In this document: in pieces, positions 1 to 5,256 of the stretch
How the letters are laid out: each line of letters begins with the position of its first letter
Numbering within the stretch: position 1 is the first letter of the stretch
NCBI GenBank assembly: GCA_964604145.1
Contig: CAZRXS010000084.1
Location: forward strand, 1-5,471
Length of the DNA stretch: 5,471 nt
DNA from: Gudongella sp964604145
GTDB lineage: Bacteria; Bacillota; Clostridia; Tissierellales; Tissierellaceae
Reading direction: 5' to 3'
Position numbers and translations under genes: made by a program
The notes under the pieces: model-generated
Told to the model about the DNA's origin: nothing
Seen by the model: only the letters and a program-made list of their open reading frames with translations
Database searches by the model: none

Positions 1-267
1 ATGATTATTCTATTGGTTTTACTTTTAAGTAATATTTTAAAACTAGATGCAATAGAAAAAATAAGCACAACTTTATTAGATCATTTAACTTTTCTCTTTA
101 TTCCTGCAGCTGTGGGGATAATAACTGTTTTGCATTTATTTATTGGGAACATAATCTTATTGTTAGTAATATTTTATATAAGTTTTTTTATAATTATGGT
201 AACAACAGGTTTGACTGTTCAATATATGATAAATTTTAAAAACAATAAAAGGGGAGATTCTAATTGA
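1..267 (+). CDS. lrgA: LrgA/CidA family membrane protein, 5' end cut off by window edge
   Basis: This is the C-terminal 88 residues of a small holin-like or transporter-subunit membrane protein of the CidA/LrgA family. Full members are about 115-140 residues, so roughly 35-45 N-terminal residues lie outside the window. The ATG at base 1 is probably an internal Met, because the family has a conserved GM(I/L) followed by hydrophobic residues here. Seen directly: a partial first membrane segment (residues 1-13), the family signature FIPAAVGI (33-40) inside a second segment (about 27-48), a third segment (about 50-72) ending in TTGLTVQ, and a short basic tail. It overlaps lrgB by four bases, the usual lrgAB/cidAB arrangement. 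Members have been described as holin/antiholin-like regulators of autolysis and, in Bacillus subtilis (PftAB), as a pyruvate transporter. The sequence does not decide which applies. Confidence 0.85.
   Translation: MIILLVLLLSNILKLDAIEKISTTLLDHLTFLFIPAAVGIITVLHLFIGNIILLLVIFYISFFIIMVTTGLTVQYMINFKNNKRGDSN
251..256 (+). promoter_or_regulatory. Ribosome binding site fixing the TTG start of lrgB
   Basis: GGGGAG lies seven bases before the TTG at 264. There is no ATG or GTG in this frame at a suitable distance, so this site supports a TTG start and the four-base overlap with the upstream gene (translational coupling). Confidence 0.7.
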
Positions 268-953
268 TACAATATATTGATACTCCTTTATTTGGAGTTG
301 GCATATCTATCTTAGTCTATACTTTTTCGAGCTATGTCTCTAGGAAGTTAAGAATAAAAACACTTAATCCTTTACTTCTTTCTATGTTAATAATTGTTGG
401 AATTCTTTTGTTATTGCGCATAGATTATGATGTTTATAATAAAGGTGGACAAATTATATCATTTTTTTTAGGGCCTGCCACTGTCGTTCTAGCTGTTCCA
501 TTGTACAAACAGATTAATTTGTTAAAAGAGAATTTGTTTCCAATATTAATCGGAATTTTAATGGGTTCAATATCAGGTATAGTATCCATATTGCTACTAG
601 GAAAGCTATTAAATTTAGATTTAATTTTGATTTCATCACTAATCCCTAAATCTACAACAACACCTATAGCTATGGAAATTTCTACTTTATTAGGTGGAAA
701 CCCGTCTTTAACTGTAACATTTGTAGTTATTACTGGTTTAAGTGGGTATATAATAGGAGAAAAAGTATTAGAAATAGTAGGAATAAAAGATCCTATTGCT
801 AAAGGTATCGCATTGGGCACAGCTTCTCATGCTATTGGAACTGCTAAGGCTATTGAAATGGGCGAAATAGAGGGTGCTATGAGTTCTTTATCTATAGGAG
901 TTGCAGGGATTATCACTGTATTTTTAGTTCCTTTAATAATATGGCTAATGTGA
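264..953 (+). CDS. lrgB: LrgB/CidB family membrane protein
   Basis: A polytopic inner-membrane protein of 229 residues, the normal length for LrgB/CidB/YohK. Hydrophobic segments are visible at about residues 8-24, 37-52, 63-80, 92-115, 147-165, 178-195 and 207-228. Conserved family blocks are present and intact: LGPATVVLAVPLY (69-81), PKSTTTPIAMEIS (128-140) and GTASHAIGTAKAIEMGEIEGA starting at 185. It is the partner of the LrgA-like protein just upstream. The pair is known either as a murein-hydrolase exporter/regulator (antiholin-like) or, for PftAB and the plant PLGG1 fusion, as a transporter of pyruvate or glycolate. The translation starts at a TTG overlapping the lrgA stop codon. msrA follows after 21 bases, which suggests cotranscription. 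The family is certain; the physiological role is not. Confidence 0.92.
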   Translation: MIQYIDTPLFGVGISILVYTFSSYVSRKLRIKTLNPLLLSMLIIVGILLLLRIDYDVYNKGGQIISFFLGPATVVLAVPLYKQINLLKENLFPILIGILMGSISGIVSILLLGKLLNLDLILISSLIPKSTTTPIAMEISTLLGGNPSLTVTFVVITGLSGYIIGEKVLEIVGIKDPIAKGIALGTASHAIGTAKAIEMGEIEGAMSSLSIGVAGIITVFLVPLIIWLM

Positions 954-974
954 ATAATATAAGGAGGCTTTGAT

Positions 975-1451
975 ATGAAAGAAATATATTTAGCAGGTGG
1001 TTGCTTTTGGGGAGTAGAAGAGTATTTTTCTAGAATTGATGGTGTTGTTGACACAGATGTTGGTTATGCAAATGGTAGAACTGAAAATCCAACATATAGG
1101 CAAGTATGTACAGGGACTACAGGGCATGTTGAGACTACTCATATTAAGTATGATAAATCTAAAGTTAGCTTAAAAGAATTATTAGATAGATTTTTTAGGA
1201 TTATAGATCCAACACTATTAAATCGCCAAGGCGGAGATATTGGTAATCAATATAGAACTGGAATTTATTATGTTGATCCAGAAGATACTGATATAATTCA
1301 AGAAGTAGTAGATAAAACACAAAAAAAATATACAAAAAAAATTGTAACTGAAGTAATGCCTATTGAAAAATATTTTTCTGCAGAAGAATATCACCAAGAT
1401 TATCTAAAAAAGAATCCAGGTGGTTATTGCCATATTGATATGAGTTTATAA
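975..1451 (+). CDS. msrA: Peptide methionine-S-sulfoxide reductase MsrA
   Basis: A cytoplasmic enzyme that reduces the S epimer of methionine sulfoxide, free or in proteins, back to methionine. It is 158 residues, a compact single-domain MsrA. The catalytic motif GGCFWG is at residues 8-13 with nucleophile Cys10. By spacing relative to the E. coli enzyme (Cys51, Glu94, Asp129, Tyr134), Glu53 (GHVE), Asp88 and Tyr93 (GDIGNQYR) are the matching active-site residues. Cys152 in the C-terminal GGYCHID is the likely resolving cysteine; Cys45 is a further cysteine. There is no fused MsrB domain and no MsrB gene in the window. A strong AAGGAGG (961-967) sits seven bases before the ATG. The 21-base gap after lrgB suggests the same operon. 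Two A8 tracts (1321-1328, 1334-1341) encode KK pairs in the C-terminal third. Confidence 0.97.
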   Translation: MKEIYLAGGCFWGVEEYFSRIDGVVDTDVGYANGRTENPTYRQVCTGTTGHVETTHIKYDKSKVSLKELLDRFFRIIDPTLLNRQGGDIGNQYRTGIYYVDPEDTDIIQEVVDKTQKKYTKKIVTEVMPIEKYFSAEEYHQDYLKKNPGGYCHIDMSL

Positions 1452-1473
1452 GGATGCGATAAATTATTTTGCA

Positions 1474-1479
1474 TATAAT
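1474..1479 (+). promoter_or_regulatory. Possible -10 element upstream of the methyltransferase
   Basis: A perfect TATAAT sits 21 bases before the methyltransferase ATG, in the 49-base gap after msrA. It would allow separate transcription of the methyltransferase. No good -35 hexamer lies 16-18 bases upstream (the bases there are AGGATG-like), and such hexamers are common in AT-rich DNA, so this is weak. Confidence 0.3.
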
Positions 1480-1500
1480 AGTGTAAAGAGAGGTAAATAA

Positions 1501-2814
1501 ATGGATTCAATTTTAGATATTCACAATGCTATAAAAGTTGCTGAGAAAAAAGCTAGCACTATTATCAGAGACAGCCTAGAACCAAATTATGGATTAGATA
1601 TTAATCCTGATGACAAAGCTAAATGGAGTAACTCTTTATTCTATATGGATAATTTAACTGCTATTAAAGAGCTTATAGCCTGGGGATATAGTGGCACATT
1701 TGATCTTTTATATTTAGATCCGCCTTTTTTTACCAATTTAATTTTAAATAAAAATATATCAATTGAGACTCCAAAGGGTAAAATAAAGTTTAAGATTCCC
1801 CTTTATAGTGATAATTGGGATAACAATTTATATAAATATTTAGAAATGCTTACAACTAGATTGATTTTAATGAGGGATTTATTATCTGAATCTGGAAGTA
1901 TCTATGTTCATATAGATTGGAGAGTTGTCCATTATATACGCTTGATAATGGATTATATATTTGGAAAAGACAGATTTTTAAATGAAATAATTTGGGTATA
2001 TAAGTCTGGAGGAGCTGGCAGAAGAAGTTTTTCTAAAAAACATGACAATATACTAGTTTATACAAAATCTAAAAATTATATATTTAATATATCTAAAGAA
2101 AAGTCTTACAATAGAGCTTTAAAACCATATAGATTTAAAAACGTTGCAGAATATAAAGATGAAAGAGGATGGTATACTCTAGTAAATTCAAAAGATGTAT
2201 GGAATATAGATATGGTTGGGAGAACTTCTTCTGAGAGGGTAGATTATGCAACTCAAAAGCCTTGCAAATTATTAGAGAAGATTATTTTGACATCATCAAA
2301 TAAAGGATCATTGATAGGAGATTTTTTTGTGGGTTCAGGGACAAGCTTAATAGTTGCTGAAAAACTTCAAAGGCGATGGGTTGGATCAGATAATAGTATT
2401 CACAGTATTGTTCAAGTAAAAAAAAGATTAGAACCTATAGGTGCAAAGTATAGTGTTTTATCTAGTAAAGAAGAAGATGACAAGGATGGATTAAAAGGAA
2501 TAAAGATTTATAATAGTGATGGTTTTTTAGAAATAGACTTAAGTGATATCGAATTTGATTTAGGAAACAATATAGATATTAATCTAAAAACTAATGTTGC
2601 TCAAATTAATTATTTAAGAGAAAATGCTTATCTACTATTAGATTATTTATCAATTAGTTCTAGATATCAACCAGCTCAAATAGCAGTGGAATTTTTCAGA
2701 CAAGATATAAAATGCAAGTTAAAAATACCATTTTCTAATAATAGCTTAAATGAGATTTGTGTTAAATCAATAGATATATGGGGAAATAAATATATCAATA
2801 ATTTAGGTGGATAG
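1501..2814 (+). CDS. Beta-class site-specific DNA methyltransferase (probably N6-adenine), Mod-like
   Basis: An AdoMet-dependent DNA base methyltransferase of 437 residues. Motif order is that of the beta class: catalytic motif IV DPPF (73-76, in DLLYLDPPFFTN) first, then GSIYVHIDWR (132-141), a short variable target-recognition region (about 165-235), the TQKP block (251-254) and AdoMet-binding motif I DFFVGSGTS (274-282), then RRWVGSD (291-297). DPPF rather than SPPY favours adenine N6 over cytosine N4. The N-terminal NSLFYMDN resembles the GDNL entry of type III Mod-like methylases. Residues about 330-437 form an extra domain ending in VKSIDIWGN, which I cannot assign. At 437 residues it is shorter than typical type III Mod subunits, and no Res or other endonuclease is visible, so it could be an orphan or half of a system interrupted by the assembly gap 11 bases downstream. 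The start is supported by GAGAGG (1488-1493). Base composition matches its neighbours. Confidence 0.9.
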   Translation: MDSILDIHNAIKVAEKKASTIIRDSLEPNYGLDINPDDKAKWSNSLFYMDNLTAIKELIAWGYSGTFDLLYLDPPFFTNLILNKNISIETPKGKIKFKIPLYSDNWDNNLYKYLEMLTTRLILMRDLLSESGSIYVHIDWRVVHYIRLIMDYIFGKDRFLNEIIWVYKSGGAGRRSFSKKHDNILVYTKSKNYIFNISKEKSYNRALKPYRFKNVAEYKDERGWYTLVNSKDVWNIDMVGRTSSERVDYATQKPCKLLEKIILTSSNKGSLIGDFFVGSGTSLIVAEKLQRRWVGSDNSIHSIVQVKKRLEPIGAKYSVLSSKEEDDKDGLKGIKIYNSDGFLEIDLSDIEFDLGNNIDINLKTNVAQINYLRENAYLLLDYLSISSRYQPAQIAVEFFRQDIKCKLKIPFSNNSLNEICVKSIDIWGNKYINNLGG

Positions 2815-2816
2815 TA

Positions 2817-2934
2817 AAATTTAATNNNNNNNNNNNNNNNNNNNNNNNNNNNNNNNNNNNNNNNNNNNNNNNNNNNNNNNNNNNNNNNNNNNNNNNNNNN
2901 NNNNNNNNNNNNNNNNNNNNNNNNNAAATTTAAT
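2817..2934 (+). repeat. 9-base direct repeat flanking the N run (contig-end overlap)
   Basis: AAATTTAAT occurs at 2817-2825, ending exactly at the last base before the N run, and again at 2926-2934, starting exactly at the first base after it. The left contig's suffix therefore equals the right contig's prefix over 9 bases, and the match does not extend to 10. This pattern is expected if the two contigs really join here with an overlap too short for the assembler to accept. Confidence 0.6.
2826..2925. other. Assembly gap of 100 N
   Basis: Exactly 100 ambiguous bases, the conventional filler for a scaffold gap of unknown length, so the spacing across it is not reliable. Anything between the methyltransferase and the DUF1292 gene, including a restriction gene or the true terminator of the first unit, could be missing. 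Equally, nothing may be missing, given the 9-base overlap of its flanks. Confidence 0.98.
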
Positions 2935-2978
2935 ACAATATTACTTGTACATTGTAGGTATAATAGGATAAGATAAAT
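2934..2978 (+). promoter_or_regulatory. Candidate promoter with inverted repeat upstream of the DUF1292 gene
   Basis: A perfect -10 TATAAT lies at 2959-2964, but the bases 17 upstream are a poor -35. An alternative pairing is TTGTAC (2945-2950) with TAAGAT (2969-2974) at 18-base spacing. A 6-base inverted repeat, TACAAT (2934-2939) and ATTGTA (2951-2956) with an 11-base spacer, overlaps this region and could be an operator. The region is very AT-rich, so chance matches are likely. A promoter somewhere here is plausible; its exact elements are not certain. Confidence 0.4.
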
Positions 2979-3000
2979 ACACAAGAAAAATTTAAAAGAA

Positions 3001-3005
3001 AGGGG
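3001..3005 (+). promoter_or_regulatory. Ribosome binding site choosing ATG 3013 over ATG 3007
   Basis: AGGGG ends seven bases before the ATG at 3013 but only one base before the in-frame ATG at 3007. The spacing favours 3013. Confidence 0.6.
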
Positions 3006-3012
3006 AATGAAT

Positions 3013-3339
3013 ATGGGAGATAATAAACATACACATGACCACGATCATGATCATGATCATGAATATGAAGAAATGGAAATAATAACGCTTACACTTGAGG
3101 ATGATACAGAGTTAGAGTGCGCAGTAATGGGCATTTTTGAAGTTGAAGATAAAGAATATATAGCTTTACTACCATTAGGAGATGAGGAAGAGGAAGAAGA
3201 TATACTTCTTTATCGATATAAAGAGATAAGTGAGGAAGAATTTGAACTTGCTCTTATAGAAGATGAGGAAGAATTTGACTTGGTTTCTGAAGCGTTTTAT
3301 GCTTTGTATACAGATGAAGATGAAATTGATGAAAATTAA
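3013..3339 (+). CDS. DUF1292 family acidic protein with His-Asp N-terminal tract
   Basis: A small, very acidic cytoplasmic protein (108 residues from ATG 3013; 110 if ATG 3007 is used). Residues about 20-95 match the DUF1292 (YrzB-like) pattern: a beta-rich stretch in which a hydroxyl/acidic strand (ITLTLEDDTELECAVMGIF) is followed by KEYIALLPL, a poly-Glu turn, and a C-terminal helix with EDEEEFDLV. The molecular function of the family is unknown; in many Firmicutes it is encoded near ruvX/yrrK-type genes, which are not seen here. The N-terminus carries six histidines between residues 6 and 16, alternating mostly with Asp, which could bind metal ions (inference). An intrinsic terminator starts 11 bases after the stop, so this may be a single-gene transcript or the last gene of a unit broken by the assembly gap. 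Confidence 0.88.
   Translation: MGDNKHTHDHDHDHDHEYEEMEIITLTLEDDTELECAVMGIFEVEDKEYIALLPLGDEEEEEDILLYRYKEISEEEFELALIEDEEEFDLVSEAFYALYTDEDEIDEN
3043..3060 (+). repeat. GATCAT x3 microsatellite inside the DUF1292 gene
   Basis: Three perfect copies of the 6-mer GATCAT, preceded by near copies (CATGAC, CACGAT), encode consecutive Asp-His pairs. A unit of two codons means that gain or loss of copies changes the tract length without shifting the frame. The stretch also holds three GATC sites within 18 bases. Confidence 0.85.
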
Positions 3340-3349
3340 TAGTATATAA

Positions 3350-3384
3350 AGAGTGCTTTGCATATGCAAGGTGCTTTCTTTATT
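3350..3384 (+). terminator. Intrinsic terminator after the DUF1292 gene
   Basis: Bases 3350-3361 and 3366-3377 can form a 12-pair RNA stem (four G-C, four A-U, four G-U) closed by the loop AUAU (3362-3365). It is followed directly by a U-rich tail, UUUCUUUAUU, overlapping the stem base (3375-3384). The core is the palindrome TTGCATATGCAA (3358-3369). The G-U pairs would be A-C mismatches on the other strand, so the signal is directional for + strand transcription. It begins 11 bases after the stop codon at 3339, where a terminator is expected. Confidence 0.65.
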
Positions 3385-3386
3385 AA
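3358..3386 (+). promoter_or_regulatory. Possible promoter of the HAD-ytqA unit, overlapping the terminator
   Basis: TTGCAT (3358-3363) and TATTAA (3381-3386) are separated by exactly 17 bases and would start transcription near 3393, about 10 bases before the HAD ribosome binding site. The matches to consensus are partial (3/6 and 4/6). Something must drive the downstream genes if the terminator is efficient; otherwise they depend on read-through. Confidence 0.3.
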
Positions 3387-3402
3387 CAGATATTTAATAG
3401 AT

Positions 3403-3409
3403 GGGGTGG
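3403..3409 (+). promoter_or_regulatory. Ribosome binding site fixing the TTG start of the HAD gene
   Basis: GGGGTGG lies five bases before TTG 3415. The other in-frame options (TTG 3358, ATG 3364) lie inside the terminator hairpin and lack such a site, and GTG 3406 falls within the site itself. Confidence 0.6.
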
Positions 3410-3414
3410 CTTTA

Positions 3415-4248
3415 TTGTATAAGCTTATAGCAATTGATTTAGATGGTACTCTTTTAGATGATAGTAAAAAAGTAACAGATTTTAATATTGAAGTATTAAA
3501 CAAACTTATTGAAAAAGAATATGAAGTTGTCATAGCTACTGGAAGAAGGTATTTTTCTGCAAAATCATTTTTAATGGGGATAAATAGTCATCTTGTAATT
3601 CTAGCTAATAATGGAAATATTGTAAGAAATTCAGAAGATGATAAGATTATACTTTCAAAATTTATGGATAAAAATTCATATTTAGATTTATTGAATGAGG
3701 CAAATAAGCTTGGATTAAAAGGAATTGTTCATGTTGATCTCTTTAATGATGGAATAGATATTATTATTGAGTTGGATGAAAAACATCAAAGTCATAATAA
3801 ATATATTTTTAGTAATGATAATCGTTACTTACTTTTGCCGAAACAAGAAATAGAAAAACAAGAAAGAGTACTTGCTGTTGTTTATCCTGGAGATGCTGAT
3901 ATAATTTATAAATTCAGCAATATTATAAATGATAAATACCCAAATAGATATAATTCGCATGTGCTCGAAAGAATATACTCGGCTGAAGCAATGTATGAAG
4001 TTATGAATCCTATGGGAAGCAAATGGAAAAGTTTATTAGAATATGCAAGTGTTATAGGGATTAAAAAAGAAGAAATAATCTGTATAGGAGATGATATCAA
4101 TGACCTTGAAATGATTTTAAATGCTGGTCTAGGGATTGCTATGAAAAATGCTAATGAATTGGTGAAAGAAGCAGCTAATTTAGTGACAAAAAAAGACAAT
4201 AATGAATCAGGTGTAGGTGTTGTATTAGCTGATTTATTAATGAATTAA
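3415..4248 (+). CDS. Cof-type HAD-superfamily phosphatase (HAD-IIB)
   Basis: A soluble Mg-dependent phosphohydrolase, probably acting on sugar phosphates or other small phosphorylated metabolites; the substrate cannot be read from sequence. From TTG 3415 it is 277 residues, normal for Cof/YidA-like proteins. Motif I DLDGT (8-12) gives nucleophile Asp8 and acid/base Asp10; motif II is ATGR (41-44, Thr42); motif III Lys is probably Lys203 (GSKWK, where the common Gly after Lys is Trp); motif IV GDDIND (225-230) binds Mg. The C2 cap lies between motifs II and III (about 80-190). In-frame extension to TTG 3358 adds MHMQGAFFINRYLIDGVAL, which is not family-like and is encoded by the terminator region, so I prefer 3415. 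The ytqA-like gene starts within 15 bases of its stop, so the two are very likely cotranscribed. Confidence 0.93.
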   Translation: MYKLIAIDLDGTLLDDSKKVTDFNIEVLNKLIEKEYEVVIATGRRYFSAKSFLMGINSHLVILANNGNIVRNSEDDKIILSKFMDKNSYLDLLNEANKLGLKGIVHVDLFNDGIDIIIELDEKHQSHNKYIFSNDNRYLLLPKQEIEKQERVLAVVYPGDADIIYKFSNIINDKYPNRYNSHVLERIYSAEAMYEVMNPMGSKWKSLLEYASVIGIKKEEIICIGDDINDLEMILNAGLGIAMKNANELVKEAANLVTKKDNNESGVGVVLADLLMN

Positions 4249-4249
4249 T

Positions 4250-4254
4250 AAGGA
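4250..4254 (+). promoter_or_regulatory. Ribosome binding site favouring TTG 4263 for the radical SAM gene
   Basis: AAGGA overlaps or abuts the ATG at 4254, too close to serve it, but lies eight bases before the in-frame TTG at 4263. Confidence 0.55.
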
Positions 4255-4262
4255 TGATAAGA

Positions 4263-5216
4263 TTGAGAAAAAAAACTTACAACACTTATTCAGACTACTT
4301 AAAAAATAAATATGGGCAAAAGGTATATAAATTACCTTTAAATTTACCCCTAACCTGCCCCAATAGAGATGGAAACTTAAGTATTGGAGGCTGTACTTTT
4401 TGCGGTGAAGAAGGTGGTTCATTTGAGAACCTTAAAAACACTATCTCAGTTAAAGAACAATTAGAAAAAAATATGGATTATATAAGAGCTAAGTATAAAG
4501 CCAATAAATTTATTGCTTATTTTCAAAACTTCTCCAATACTTATATACCTATTGAAATTTTTAAAGCTTACATAAATGATTCAATAATTGAAGATATTGT
4601 AGGAATTTCAATATCCACAAGGCCTGATTGTATTGCAGATAATTATTTGCAATTTCTAAGTGATATACAATATAATAGGGGTATAGATATAACAATAGAA
4701 ATTGGATTACAAACTATTAACTATAATACATTAAAAAAGATAAACCGAGGGCATGGAATAGCAGAGTTTATTGATGGGATTCTAAGGGTTAAACAATTTA
4801 ATATAAGGAGCTGTGTGCATCTTATATTAAATTTACCATGGGATAATAAAAATGATATAATAGAAACATCAAAAGTTATTTCATCTCTTCAAATTGATGA
4901 GGTTAAACTACATAGCCTTTATCTGATGAATGGAACTGTTATGGCTTATCAATATAAGAATGGAGAATTTGAACTTTGTTCAAAGCAAGAATATATCGAT
5001 AGAGTAATCTTATTTTTAGAGTATTTAGATCCAGGTATTGTTGTACAAAGAATTATTGGTCGTGCGCCTAAAGAAAACTCTATTTTTGTAAATTGGCAAG
5101 AGTCCTGGTGGAAAATAAGAGATGAAATACTATCTCAAATGGAAGAGAATAGATCCTATCAGGGTAAGAAGTTTGATTATTTAAATGGAAAAGCTTTAAG
5201 GAATATCAATCAATAA
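4263..5216 (+). CDS. ytqA: TIGR01212-family radical SAM protein, YtqA/YhcC-like (MnmL-type candidate)
   Basis: A cytoplasmic iron-sulfur radical SAM enzyme, 317 residues from TTG 4263 (320 from ATG 4254). The cluster cysteines are Cys32, Cys44 and Cys47 in CPNRDG...GGCTFC, a C-x11-C-x2-C pattern that differs from the usual C-x3-C-x2-C but is normal for this family. Other family blocks: YNTYSDYLK near the N-terminus, YFQNFSNTY (86-94), STRPDC (118-123), EIGLQT (146-151), VKLHSLY (214-220), VVQRI (260-264) and QGKKF (300-304). B. subtilis YtqA (MnmL) has been linked to wobble-uridine modification of tRNA, acting before the methyltransferase YtqB (MnmM); that role here is inferred by family only. 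The usual GLP(G/L)E block reads NLPWD (190-194), so this may be a distinct subgroup. No ytqB-like gene is visible. It is in operon with the HAD gene. Confidence 0.9.
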   Translation: MRKKTYNTYSDYLKNKYGQKVYKLPLNLPLTCPNRDGNLSIGGCTFCGEEGGSFENLKNTISVKEQLEKNMDYIRAKYKANKFIAYFQNFSNTYIPIEIFKAYINDSIIEDIVGISISTRPDCIADNYLQFLSDIQYNRGIDITIEIGLQTINYNTLKKINRGHGIAEFIDGILRVKQFNIRSCVHLILNLPWDNKNDIIETSKVISSLQIDEVKLHSLYLMNGTVMAYQYKNGEFELCSKQEYIDRVILFLEYLDPGIVVQRIIGRAPKENSIFVNWQESWWKIRDEILSQMEENRSYQGKKFDYLNGKALRNINQ

Positions 5217-5256
5217 AAAACATTTAAAACTATTATGAAAGGTTAGGTGGTTTATC

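Noticed and set aside
434..820. Open frame on the - strand opposite lrgB
   Set aside because: It lies entirely opposite a well-matched LrgB gene and its translation resembles no family; it is a by-product of hydrophobic codon use on the + strand.
827..1054. Open frame on the - strand across the lrgB/msrA junction
   Set aside because: Overlaps two recognised genes including the MsrA catalytic motif; no ribosome site or family resemblance.
1321..1341. Two A8 tracts in msrA as phase-variation or slippage switches (a third is at 4268-4275 in ytqA)
   Set aside because: About two such runs are expected by chance in 5 kb of DNA this A-rich, and they encode ordinary Lys codons; no frameshift is present.
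974..1451. Fusion of MsrA with MsrB
   Set aside because: The frame ends at residue 158 directly after the resolving-cysteine region; no MsrB zinc or catalytic motif follows.
1454..1474. Weak inverted repeat after msrA as a terminator
   Set aside because: Only two 4-base arm pairs (ATGC/GCAT and ATAA/TTAT) with an uneven internal loop, no GC-rich stem and no U tail.
2676..2984. Open frame on the - strand through the N run
   Set aside because: It stays open only because the N bases cannot hold stop codons, and its ends lie opposite the methyltransferase.
3175..3533. Two short - strand frames opposite the DUF1292 and HAD genes
   Set aside because: Low-complexity Phe/Ile-rich translations caused by reverse-reading Glu/Lys codons; both overlap supported genes and the terminator.
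3906..4422. Two - strand frames opposite the HAD and radical SAM genes
   Set aside because: They lie opposite conserved motifs (GDDIND, CTFC) and have no supporting start signals.
5217..5256. Terminator or promoter between ytqA and the P-loop gene
   Set aside because: No stem-loop is found; a TATTAT (5231-5236) is present but with no -35 at suitable distance.
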